From positions 40,179,001 to 40,243,000 of the forward strand of contig JBAIAC010000004.1 of NCBI GenBank assembly GCA_037349315.1: a stretch of DNA of 64,000 nt, in the 5' to 3' direction. The notes under the pieces were generated by a model, which did no database searches, was not told the DNA's origin, and saw only the letters and a list, made by a program, of their open reading frames with translations. Each line of letters begins with the position of its first letter. The first letter of the stretch is position 1. Source of the stretch: Chelydra serpentina (lineage: Eukaryota > Chordata > Testudines > Chelydridae). A program made the translations under genes and the position numbers. Below, in pieces: positions 1 to 9,439 of this stretch.

Positions 1-249
1 TAAGGAGAGCTATTAGCAGCAGGAGGCAAAATGGGCTGCTGCAAGCTTTGAATGTGTAAATGCCCCTTTACCCTTTGGTGCGACTGATACTGGAATCTAG
101 TTATGGGGTCCCCATAGACAAAAAGTTATTGGAGAGGATGCACAGAGCCAAAACGTGATTAAATGGGGGTGGGGGGGGGGAAGGTGCCTTACAGTTAGAC
201 TTAATGTTTAGCTAAATTAAAAATAAATTAAAAATCAGGAGGTGAGTTG
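1..249. other. Intergenic sequence, nothing recognised
   Basis: No coding signal is seen on either strand. A short G-run near 165-180 is the only notable feature. Confidence 0.4.
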
Positions 250-600
250 ATTGTGGTGTGTAAGTACCTTTACAGGGAGAAAATTCCAGGTACTAAAAGG
301 TTCTTTTACAAGAACCAAAGAGTGGAAGGTAATGCTGGACAAATATCCATTCGAAATAAGGCATATCATTAACAGGGAGGGTGATTAACCATTGGCTCTA
401 CCACAGAAAGTGGTGGATTATCTCTGTCTTCACATTAAGACTGGATGCCTTTCTGGAAAATATGCTTTAGTCAAACCGAAGTTATTGGCCTGGATGCAGG
501 GATAACTGGGTGAAATTCAGTAGCCTGTGTTGTACAGGACATCAGATTAGAATATCTAATGGTCCATTTTGGCCTTAAAAAAATCTGTGAAACTCTGATG
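250..600 (+). repeat. CR1-type LINE 3' end / turtle SINE tail
   Basis: The segment reads like the last part of a CR1 LINE. It has a degraded block around 'gactggatgcctttctgg', then 'tagcctgtgttgtacagg', then the tail 'atggtccattttggcctt' typical of turtle CR1 and Cry SINE 3' ends. The copy is old and carries no usable reading frame. Orientation is + from the tail. Confidence 0.7.
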
Positions 601-684
601 CATCCATCACCGTAGAATCTGTCTGAATGGTGGTTATTTCAGGGTGCCAAGTTTGTAAATGTTCAGCTTTGTAACACTTTAATG

Positions 685-1017
685 CAGTGTTTCCCAAATC
701 CCAACCAGTGTGTCATTAGGCAGGAACAGGTGGGTCGTGGAATTTTTTGAAAAAGTACATGTGAGAACAAGGACAGGGGAAAGCTTCCGGATTCTGACTG
801 GCTGTTTGTCTGTCTCACTGCCCTGCCTCCTTCAGGGACAGAGCAACCAATCAGAGCTCAATCTCCCTCTCTTCTACTCTCCCCTCCTCTGCCAGCAATG
901 ACTGGGCTCCTCTGCCCCATCCCTCCTGCAGCCGCTGGCCAAGGACCGGTGGAAGAGCCCCTGAGCTCAAGGTGTGCTGCGGCAGAGTAAAGGTTGGGAA
1001 AGGCAGAGAAAAGGCTG
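685..1017. mobile_element. Non-autonomous hAT element, 333 bp
   Basis: The left end is CAGTGTTTCCCAAATCCCAA. The right end, read on the other strand, starts CAGCCTTTTC and carries the same CCCAACC block slightly further in. The flanks are ctttaatg (677-684) and ctttaata (1018-1025), a 7/8 match to the 8-bp duplication expected for hAT. It sits about 125 bp 5' of the MRPL57 start codon, probably inside that gene's 5' intron. There is no transposase. Confidence 0.6.
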
Positions 1018-1142
1018 CTTTAATAGCTTGGAAGTGTTTTGAGCAAGTGTTTTAATTGTACAGTAACTCTCGTTATTTCTAAAATGGCTTTAATGATTCA
1101 TAAATTAAAAAGCTTATACATAATCTTATTTACTTTAAGGTA

Positions 1143-1457
1143 ATGTTTCTGACCACAGCACTGCTCCGAAAAAGGATTCCTGGGAAACAATGGATTGGAA
1201 AATACAGAAGACCAAGAGTGGTTACTCTTTCAATGAAGCGTTCAATGATTCAAAGGCTGGAAGTTGAAGCTGAGAATGAATATTGGCTGAGTCGACCATA
1301 CATGACACAAGAGCAGGAATATAAACATAATGCAGAGCGGAGACTTGCAAAATGGGAGGCCTTTAAAAGCCAGGTGACATCTAAATTTCCTGAACATAGA
1401 TATGTTGCGGATCATTTGAACCACTTGAATGTGACTAAAAAATGGACACACTCTTAA
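1143..1457 (+). CDS. MRPL57: Mitochondrial ribosomal protein mL63 (MRP63)
   Basis: The protein is 104 aa, close to the 102 aa of mammalian MRPL57. It is a small basic protein of the large mitochondrial ribosomal subunit. Recognisable family blocks are [15 protein letters not shown] (about residues 11-25), the [18 protein letters not shown] stretch, and the very conserved C-terminus HLNVTKKW. The N-terminus ([11 protein letters not shown]) is short, hydrophobic then basic, as expected for mitochondrial import. The ATG lies just after 'tttactttaag|gta', a plausible 3' splice site, so the whole CDS would sit in one exon with a non-coding 5' exon upstream. Exon 1 and a CpG promoter were not identified. 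The stop is TAA. The gene converges on ZDHHC20, as in other vertebrates, which supports orthology. Confidence 0.95.
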   Translation: MFLTTALLRKRIPGKQWIGKYRRPRVVTLSMKRSMIQRLEVEAENEYWLSRPYMTQEQEYKHNAERRLAKWEAFKSQVTSKFPEHRYVADHLNHLNVTKKWTHS

Positions 1458-1624
1458 ATCATATCTGTTCACTTTTGGCATATTTGCAGTGTTCTACCAT
1501 CTGATCTGTTGTAACTTGTTCAACACCTCTTGTGGAAAATTTTGTACTTGGTATAAAAATGTGCGGATAAGGATGTGAATCAGATGAACATTTGTCTTCT
1601 GTTGATATATGTAGCGTTAATGAC

Positions 1625-1630
1625 ATTAAA
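1625..1630 (+). promoter_or_regulatory. Probable poly(A) signal of MRPL57 (ATTAAA)
   Basis: ATTAAA lies about 170 bp after the MRPL57 stop and is followed within 30 bp by a G/T-rich stretch (gggagggtttttt). It is the best nearby 3' processing signal on this strand. Confidence 0.5.
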
Positions 1631-1639
1631 ATCAATCAT

Positions 1640-2448
1640 ACAGGAAAAATGGGAGGGTTTTTTCCTTAATCTTGGCTCTCACACAGTGAAAGCTTTCCAT
1701 GCATCTCCAGTACATGCCTATCTTCTGTTCTAAAGAAGGGGTTTTGTATAGGGCCATGCTGCATTTGGGCTGTGGGAGTTGCTGTAAGACAATTGCTGTT
1801 GGGTAGTGGGAGTTGGGCAGGGTCACTGTAAACCAGTATTTTTCTTCACTAGCTTCCTCCTCAAAAGTGTGGGAAAAGCAACCTTAGTCGGTTAACCAGT
1901 GTTATTCCTACCACCGAGTCACTGCTTTATGATGAGATGAACATGAATAACTGATGTGGGCATGAAAAGGTCTGATTACACTATTCTGGGCAGATTGATA
2001 TGCAAGAATAATAGGATCAGTGCCAAAAAAATTATCTAAAAATAATCTGGAGAAACAAAAGGCATTGAGGCCATTTTAGTATTAAGAGTTTCTCATAACT
2101 AAATATAAGGATTTAGTCACACTTATGGGTATGTTTTATTTGACCCATCTCTTCCCAAAACAGTATTCCATGGTTGAGGAAGCCAAAGTCAACACCATCT
2201 ATGCAGCGATGTATTTATATCCAGGATGCACGTGTCCGTGCCTGGGCCTTTACTCTCAACTAGGAGGATGCAGGAGAACACTGTCTGCACCCCCAATTTC
2301 TTCCCCCTCACTTCCACAGTCCTGTAGACATAGTCCTTTCACATATTTGCTTTCATTATGTTGCTGTCTGGTCTGGTCTTCCTTAACTTAGATTACAAAT
2401 GCTCCAGGGCAGGGAGTCTTATATTGTGTGAACCCATTTTTTTCTATA
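1640..2448. other. Intergenic, with an old LINE 3'-end remnant
   Basis: No gene is seen. Around 2390-2425 'gattacaaatgctccagggcagggagtc' resembles the worn 3' end of an L2/L3-like LINE. The hAT element at 2457 is inserted directly downstream of it. Confidence 0.35.
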
Positions 2449-2456
2449 GTGAATTT

Positions 2457-3591
2457 TACTCCTGAAGGCATTCTGCACCAAAAAATTAATTCTGCACACT
2501 TTTAACATTCTTCAAACTTTGTCAATAAATGCAGAGGCTCCAACATAGCACTGGGGAGCACAGGCCACTGGCTGTATTAAGGTGAGAGATCACCTTGCAG
2601 CCTCCCACCTGGGACATGGACTCAGTGATGAGACTGCACCAGACCGACACAGGAGCACCAGGTGTGGGGCAGGCACGATCCAAGTGTGGAGGGGCTCAGT
2701 GTGGGAGATCCAGCCAAGAGGATTCTGTGTCAGACAATCTGGGTGCAGGCAGTTCAGTGGGGGGGATCTGGATGCACAGAGGCTTTTTTTTGGGGGGGGG
2801 GAAGAGGGTTCTAGGTACAGGGACAATGGGACGCTGCAGGGGCTTCCAGGAGAAAGTGGTTAGGGCTCAGCAGGGGGATCTGGGTGCTGTGGGGGCTTGG
2901 TGGGGGTCTGAGTGCAGCTAGTTGGGGGGGGGGGTCAATGGCAAGGGGGTTTGGATGTGGGGGCTCACGATAGTACAGGGAGCTCATTGGGGTTTGAGTG
3001 CAGGGAGCTCTAGGGGGTGATCTGGGTGCAGGGGTTGGGGTCTGGGTGCAGGGGGATCCAGATGCAGGGGTTGAGGTTCAGTGGGATGGGGTTCAGGTAT
3101 GGAGGGTTCTGGGTGTACAGTGTGAGGCTTGGCGGGAGTGTCTGTATGGGAGGTCCAGATGCATGAGGGAGCAGCTCCCCATACAGTGACTTCTCCCCCT
3201 GCAGCTGAGGAGTGATGGAGGCAGGAAGCAGGGGAAGATGTTGAGCTTCCCGCATCTGGGGGAGGTTGCTGGGGGTGGGTCTGACATAGCCCCAGCCACT
3301 CCTTGCAGGGCATGTCCCATCTGCTCCTGCCTCCAGCCCAGTTCGGACAAGCAGCTGATCCTTGCTCAGAGTAGAAGCCATTGGCTGGGGTGTCCTCAGC
3401 CCTGTGGTGATTCACATCTCTGCCAGCTGCTCCGGGTGCCAGAAAGGATGTACTTGTGCAACTAGGGAGTGGTGCGTGACTGCTCTTGCAGCTTCCCTGT
3501 CAGAAAGTCATTTTCCTTCAGCTATGCAAAGAAATCTTCAGGGGACATGAATTCTGCGCACATGCAGTGGTGCAGAATTCCTCCAGGAGTA
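2457..3591. mobile_element. Non-autonomous hAT element with G-rich core
   Basis: Terminal inverted repeats read TACTCCTGAAGGCATTCTGC on the left and, on the other strand, TACTCCTGGAGGAATTCTGC on the right. The flanks carry the duplication tgaattt (2450-2456 and 3592-3598), consistent with hAT. The interior (about 2,760-3,170) is a degenerate G-rich tandem array built on 'gatctgggtgcagggg'. Several apparent ORFs on both strands follow that repeat and show no family. There is no transposase. Confidence 0.75.
2760..3170. repeat. Degenerate G-rich minisatellite
   Basis: Tandem variants of a roughly 15-25 bp unit (ggggatctgggtgcaggg) carry many runs of three or more G, including runs of 8-9 G near 2795 and 2925. 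The array belongs to the interior of the flanking hAT element. Confidence 0.6.
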
Positions 3592-3599
3592 TGAATTTA

Positions 3600-6500
3600 A
3601 ATGACCACTTTTACTAAGCTTTAATTACCATTTATTATGTTATAGTACCTGAAATACCAGCTGATAGAGGCCCAATTGTACTCTCACTTCATAATGACCC
3701 TAGTACTGGCAAGGGGCACAATAAATTAACTAGTATAAGTAGCTGAAAGCCATCATTTACTTCTTTTTAAAACTGAGTTTGTATTTCAGATTCAACCGGT
3801 TTACTTTAATGTACAACAGCTGACCTGGTATATTTTCTTTCAGAGGGATAAATTCTGTTCAAGAGAAAACAAAACTAATCTTCAATTGGACTAGACGGTG
3901 TCATAAACTAAGCCTCCAAATGCTTAAGTTACACACACAAAAAGTGAAACATTTGTTTTGAGTACCCTGTAGAAAATAGATCTGAGCTACCCTTGGACTA
4001 TTCTGAATGTATATTTCTTTTAATTCTCTATAGTGGCAGCTCTGACTCTGAAATTGCAGAACCAGATTTTCCTTTAGACAGATCAGTATGATGATTAAAA
4101 CAGGATGAGTTAGAACTAACAGTTAGCATGTTGTCATTTGCTCTTGTTTTGGACTGTAAACCCTGTGGGGTAGAGTGTCTTATCTGTACTTCAAAGCACA
4201 CCATGCATATGCCTGTCTCTAACAAAATTAGAGAGGAGAATTTTGTCTTCCCTTTACAAATGATTTAGCTTTCCATCAACAGGTCAAACAAGCTTTCCTC
4301 ATTGCCACACAAATGCACATTTAAACAGTTTATTTTCAGAATATTTTACATTCTTTATTTAGTCACTTTTGCATTCAGTGAGGTCAAGTGTCAAAACGTA
4401 ATATTTTACCACTTGGGAAAAGAGGGCCCCAAAAGGTGCAAGTTTTGCCTAAACTGTGAATTGTAATGTAGATAAAATATGTAGGTCTGAACTTTGATTT
4501 ACAAAAGTCTGAATGCAAACATTCAACATTAAGTAATAACCTAAGAGTACAGTGGTGAAAAAAATATACGTATGGAGAAGTTACAAGGTACGATTAAAAT
4601 ATGAAGGAACTCAGGCAAAATTTGTTTTTTTTTGTTGTATATTTCATTCATTTATAAAAGCCCATTTAAAAAAACACTTCAAAGAATTAAACTATAAATG
4701 GCAACATGTTTTCTTTGTGCATAGGAATGTTCCTACCGGCAACATACAAAAAATACAATAAGTGTCATTTATTACATATTTATTCTTGTATAATGAACTT
4801 CAGAGACTCAAACAATTAATTGCAAGTGTACGCAGCACACTGAAAATAACTACATGAAAGTAAGATATTTGCAGACACCCACGATTTTGCCATTACAGTG
4901 CAATGTAGATGATATACCCATTGGCAAATATAGGAGCTGCAGAGATAACCCAGGGATATTTATTTCACAATTTAAATGGGGCAAATTCTTAATAAAGGAC
5001 AGCATACTTATCTATCCTCTGTCTGAACCATAATGTAGATTGATCCTAAAAATATTACTGTGAAATCTGATTTTCTCAGAATATCTGACTAGAACTGATG
5101 CAGCAGGAGAAGAGCTCAGAGGCATGTTGAGCACTTTAGTATATTGTAACCTAAATAATGTAAACAGTATGAAGTCTGCTGGTCACCATTAACTCTTTGG
5201 TGCCAGCAAGCAGGAGATCCTGATACTCTTTCCTCAGCACATTTGCATGGGTGCTATGCACTCATCTGAGTTTCTGCTGGTAAATAACTTCTGAAAACCA
5301 AGTAATTAAAACAATTTTGTAAACATGGTCAGATTCTGCTACCTATTAGAAACAAACTTCAAGTAACCTCTGCAAAAATCACTGTTTTATTAAGACTAAC
5401 CTAAAACAAATTTTATCATTGTTAAGATGCACTATAACTATATTCTGCATTTTCATTACGTATTATGGCAGCTCTATACTAAAGGAAAATATGCATACAA
5501 AAAGCTGTCCCTACATACAAAATAAATGGATAGAAATGAACTTAGTAAACATTTTCAGTATTATACTAAACTTTATATACTGCAGCTTCTCTTTGGTATC
5601 AATTAGTGATACTGACAAGATATGTGTTGAATATCTAATTACATTTCAGGTATGGTGAACAATAGTTCCCAGTTGATCTGTGTTTACAGATATTTCAGTA
5701 ATTGAAATATTTGGAGTCTTTTTAAACAGATGTATGAATCCCTAAAACTGCCCTGGGTTCCACAAACTATATTGTAATGTAAAACTTCATATTCAGAAGA
5801 TACTTTTGAATTTGGTTGGTTGCTGCTCAGACTGAAGACTGATTGCACTAGCCGTATCCTTCATTAGACAGTCTGGCAATAGACCTTAATTGTTACTTAC
5901 AAATGCTACTTCCATTCCACTGTTGGGGCTCCATTGAGCTGAAATTGCAATGCTTCAATGATGCAGACAAATGTCCACCAAAAAATACGATAAACATACT
6001 AAAATCTGTTTCAAGCATGAACTTAGACTTGAATAGTACCTGAAACATTTAGATAATTAAAACTCATAGAAGTGCAAGTGTTAGTGTGCCTAATTCTGAC
6101 ATATACTCTACTAAGAGTAGCTTATTACCTATGCATTCCACACAGTTTGGGTATGCTTACTAACACAGAGTGTACTTTCTTACATCAGACAGCTAAAAAC
6201 ATTAGTAATGTCAAAAAATTTATTCTAGAATTACCTAGTAAAAATCAGTCAGTGGAAGTCTGGGCTCAAAGATTACTTTTTATGAACTACTGATGTCAAA
6301 TTCTGAGAGAGTATTCCAAGAATTTAGTTGATAAGAGATAGCATGTCTCTTCCTACATTCATCATACAAATTTGCCATGAATCAGAAGACCACTATTTAA
6401 AACAGTCTGATTATGTGGTACAAATTGTAAATGCAGCTATTGTTACATAAGCAAAAGCATTTCAAATTGAATTAATTCTCTCTCAGATTCACTTGTTTCA

Positions 6501-6750
6501 TCTTTCCCCCTTAAGGGTACTACTTTATCATCGTAAGTATTCAGAAATGGGAGGAAACCCTTACATAGGAAGAGAGAAGAGGTTTATGTCAGGCTTTTGT
6601 CCTCAAACTGGGAGTTTAAAGCATATGACAGATATTTAATAAAAAAAGCTTTAAGAAACATTAAGCACACTGATTCTAATGGTACCAATATACTCCAGTA
6701 ATCAAATAACTAGAATGCTATTTGTGGCTGCAGTGTGGAGGGATCTGAAG
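3600..6750. other. AT-rich interval, possible distal 3'UTR of ZDHHC20
   Basis: No coding exon is found. The sequence is AT-rich and mostly free of recognisable young repeats from about 4,250 to 6,700. On the - strand, AATAAA occurs at 4329-4334 and 4354-4359, which could end a long ZDHHC20 3'UTR. This is a guess from position. A worn LINE-end motif (ggactgtaaaccctgtggggtagagtg) lies near 4150. Confidence 0.3.
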
Positions 6751-6755
6751 GCTTA

Positions 6756-7024
6756 AGCATTGGAACTGCTAGTCTACACTGGCAACGCTAAAGTGCTGCT
6801 GTGGCAGCACTTTAACGTGGCTTGTGTGGTTGCGGCAGAGTGCTGGGAGAGAGCTCTCCCAGAGCTCTACAAAACCCACCTCCACAAGGGGCGTGGCTCC
6901 CAGCGCTGGTGCACTGTCTACACTGGCGCATTACAGCGCTGAAACTTACTGCGCTCGGGGGTGTTTTTTCACACCCCTGAGCGAGACATTTGCAGCGCTG
7001 TAAATTGCCAGTGTAGACAAGCCC
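6756..7024. mobile_element. Harbinger-type MITE
   Basis: The right end reads CCAGTGTAGACAAGCCC followed by TTA. The left end is more degraded (ctagtctacactggcaacgc, preceded by TTA about 20 bp further out). The interior has paired blocks such as gagagctctcccagagctct. The shared 'gtctacactgg' end relates it to the other Harbinger-like MITEs in this window. The left boundary is uncertain by about 20 bp. Confidence 0.6.
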
Positions 7025-7039
7025 TTAGTTGTCATCTCA

Positions 7040-7640
7040 GTATTTCTGTACTTGCACATATGGAACAGCTTTTATAAAACACAATCCAGCACTCACTATA
7101 ATCACATTATCTCAAGAACACATCCACTGATCCTGAAAGGGTGGGGTTCCCTTGATGCAGTGACTGGAAGTCTGAGTGGTTGAATAGGAAGGCCTGGGCT
7201 GAAAGGACTTGCTCAGTAGGTTGCTCTCACAGATTGTCCTGCCTCTGTAAGGCAAAGCATGGAAGCAGTGAGCTTATAACTCCACTCAGCAGCAAAACAG
7301 CTTCCCCCCCACCCATCTCTCTCTTTCTTGCCAAATTTACTTTTATTCCTGGCTCTCCCCTTCTGCCTTTAATTCACTTTCCTTCACTCCAGTACAGAGT
7401 GCTCTTGCCTATGCAGGGGGAACTGCCAATAGGGTTGCTCTCCAAATGACAGCCCTGAAGATATGATCCTGTTTCAGATGCTGGATCTGTTGTATACCCA
7501 GAGCTCCTGTGTCAGTTCTCAAAAAAGCCAGCAAAGGTGACTCCCTGTATCAGAGAGATGCACCACTTTGGCCAGTGGATTCTATTTAGTTCTATGAGCC
7601 CATAGTTGGGCACCCTTTAAGATCAGTTTCATGGTATTTC
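7040..7640. other. No gene recognised
   Basis: This is unclassified sequence, with a C-rich stretch around 7300-7350. No exon of a known gene was seen on either strand. Confidence 0.35.
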
Positions 7641-7649
7641 CTTTCCATC

Positions 7650-7790
7650 AATATGGTCTTTTTTGTGGCAATCACTTCTCCAAGAAGGGTGAGCTGAACC
7701 AAGGGGCTCTTTGTTGAACCACCCAATGATGTGTTACATCCTGTAAAAGTGGCCTCAGATACTACCTGCTTTTACATCCAAGTACAGCTC
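7650..7790 (+). pseudogene. Decayed DIRS-like tyrosine recombinase fragment
   Basis: The + strand translation contains VFFVAITSPRRVS followed, after one stop, by LFVEPPNDVLHPVKVASD. This resembles the 'AITSARRVSEL' block of the tyrosine recombinase of DIRS retrotransposons. The reading frame is broken and no flanking DIRS parts were identified. The call rests on one motif. Confidence 0.45.
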
Positions 7791-8032
7791 CTTCACCAGG
7801 ATCAAGAGTGTGCTACTCTCATACTAGTCTTACCCAAAACGTCAGAAAATCTGGCAAACTATGGCACTAAAAATCGATATCTGTATCTAGTTCTATATAT
7901 CAGGAGCACCAGTTCTGTATGGAAGTCTCAATTCATTGTTAGTGGCTCATCTGAGATGCAGAGGAAAGAATGCTCCCAAAGAAACTATTGCTCACTGGAA
8001 ACCACATATGGACGTTTGGCTTAATCTCTGAG

Positions 8033-8190
8033 GGCTTGTCTATACGTAGCTTTTGTACTGCTTTAAACTGTATCAGTTTAGAAGCCAATATAGTTAAATT
8101 GGTGTTAGCCTCTAGTGTGGATGCAATTATTCTGTTATACTAAACAGATATAATTAATGCAGTGTTTTTAGACTTTTAAAGGCAGTACTG
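8033..8190. mobile_element. Partial Harbinger-like MITE
   Basis: It starts with agggcttgtctatacgtagc, the terminal motif shared by the MITEs here, followed by interior sequence with tgtatcagttta and tagtgtggatgca. The opposite end was not found, so it is truncated or heavily decayed. Confidence 0.45.
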
Positions 8191-8194
8191 TTAA

Positions 8195-8325
8195 GTAGGA
8201 GAGCTTGCCACAGTAGAGACCTAGGTTCTATTCCCTGCTCTGCCAGAAATGACCCTCTGAAACCTCTTAGATCTTCAATTAGCTCAACTGTAAAATTCAG
8301 GGGGAAATACCCATAGTCATGTTTT
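8195..8325 (+). repeat. tRNA-derived CORE-SINE fragment
   Basis: The sequence 'gagacctaggttctattccctgctctgcc' is the B-box side of a tRNA-like head. The downstream 'cctcttagatcttcaatt...aactgtaaaattcaggggg' resembles a MIR-like CORE-SINE body. The A-box half is missing or worn. Confidence 0.5.
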
Positions 8326-8339
8326 CTACAATGACAGCT

Positions 8340-9425
8340 TGGGGTGCTTCACAGCCCTTAACACCCGTCAGTGGAAGAGGGGAGATGAAATCAGGGTCTT
8401 CTGGTTCTCAACCCAGTGCACCTTTCCCCAAGCTAAAGGATATTTTGATGGGGGCGATATCTCTTTCCAAACCTAACATGTTGATTGCTAGAATTTGGTG
8501 ACTTTGTTTTTTTTATTTTCAGTTAAGAAGTTGCCACCAATATTTGAGACGGGCTGAAAGATTTCAGGGGAAAGGAGTTTGTATCTCAAAAGAAGGCAGA
8601 TGATTTTTTTTGTGAATTCTGAAATTGGTAGTGCTACACTCTTTGTACAAAAGGAGTACAAAATTTGGAGAGACATTTTGCAAGACTTCTGAAAAGTGCA
8701 ATTTTGGACCATTAATTTCCTTCCATGAGTACACTTGCTAGTGACCAGAGCATGCTTAAAAATTCTCAGATTCCTCCCACTTTAAACATTACTTAAAAAT
8801 ATAAAGGAATAGGTACTGTTTTAACTCCAGAGATGACTTACGGTCCCTGTGAGAGCAAAATCCTGCCCCAAGTTTAACTTTAGTGTTTCCATAAAATACA
8901 CATTTGGTTTTGGAAGTAATCAGCCCAGGAACAAAAACATATAGGCGGGTCCTTTCAGCCCTGATAAACTGCTCTGCTGCCTCCAGTCCCAGTTTCAAGA
9001 GGACCCAATTGCACCTAATCAGGATCAGCAGATACCATATAGTGGAATAAAGAAATTGACAAGTAAGGGACGTTTTTCAAGTTTGCTGGGTGCAATGTCA
9101 GTGCAATGCCACTGAAAAATAAATATTAGTAGTCTTTTCTAAATAGGAGTAAGAAATGTGGATATGTTGTTTGATGTGTATCTCTAGCTTTGGATGGACT
9201 ATATTCCCTACACAGGAAATATAACTTGCCTTTCATGAACACGATAAAGAATTATGTAAAGTGCTTATTTCAGCTATTTTTCAGTCACTTCCACTTAAAA
9301 ATAGACTAAAGCATACAATAAACTTCCAATGCATTCCCCAAATGCATGATCCAACATTGACATTTCATCACAGATACTTGAACTGTGTCTAAATGGTACT
9401 TTAGAGCCAACAATAAAAAAAACAA
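8340..9425. other. Unannotated interval, no exon seen
   Basis: Mostly AT-rich unique sequence. No ZDHHC20 exon or other protein family is recognised on either strand. Confidence 0.3.
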
Positions 9426-9430
9426 CTGTC

Positions 9431-9436
9431 TTTATT
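9431..9436 (-). promoter_or_regulatory. Candidate poly(A) signal on the ZDHHC20 strand
   Basis: AATAAA on the - strand is followed by a T-rich downstream element (gttgttttttttatt). It would end a 3'UTR of about 3 kb after the last recognised ZDHHC20 coding exon. It is one of several candidates, and the distal ones near 4,330-4,360 are equally possible. Confidence 0.3.
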
Positions 9437-9439
9437 AAA

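Noticed and set aside
2582..3550. Overlapping ORFs on both strands up to 143 codons
   Set aside because: They run through the G-rich minisatellite core of a hAT element. The period of the repeat explains the open frames.
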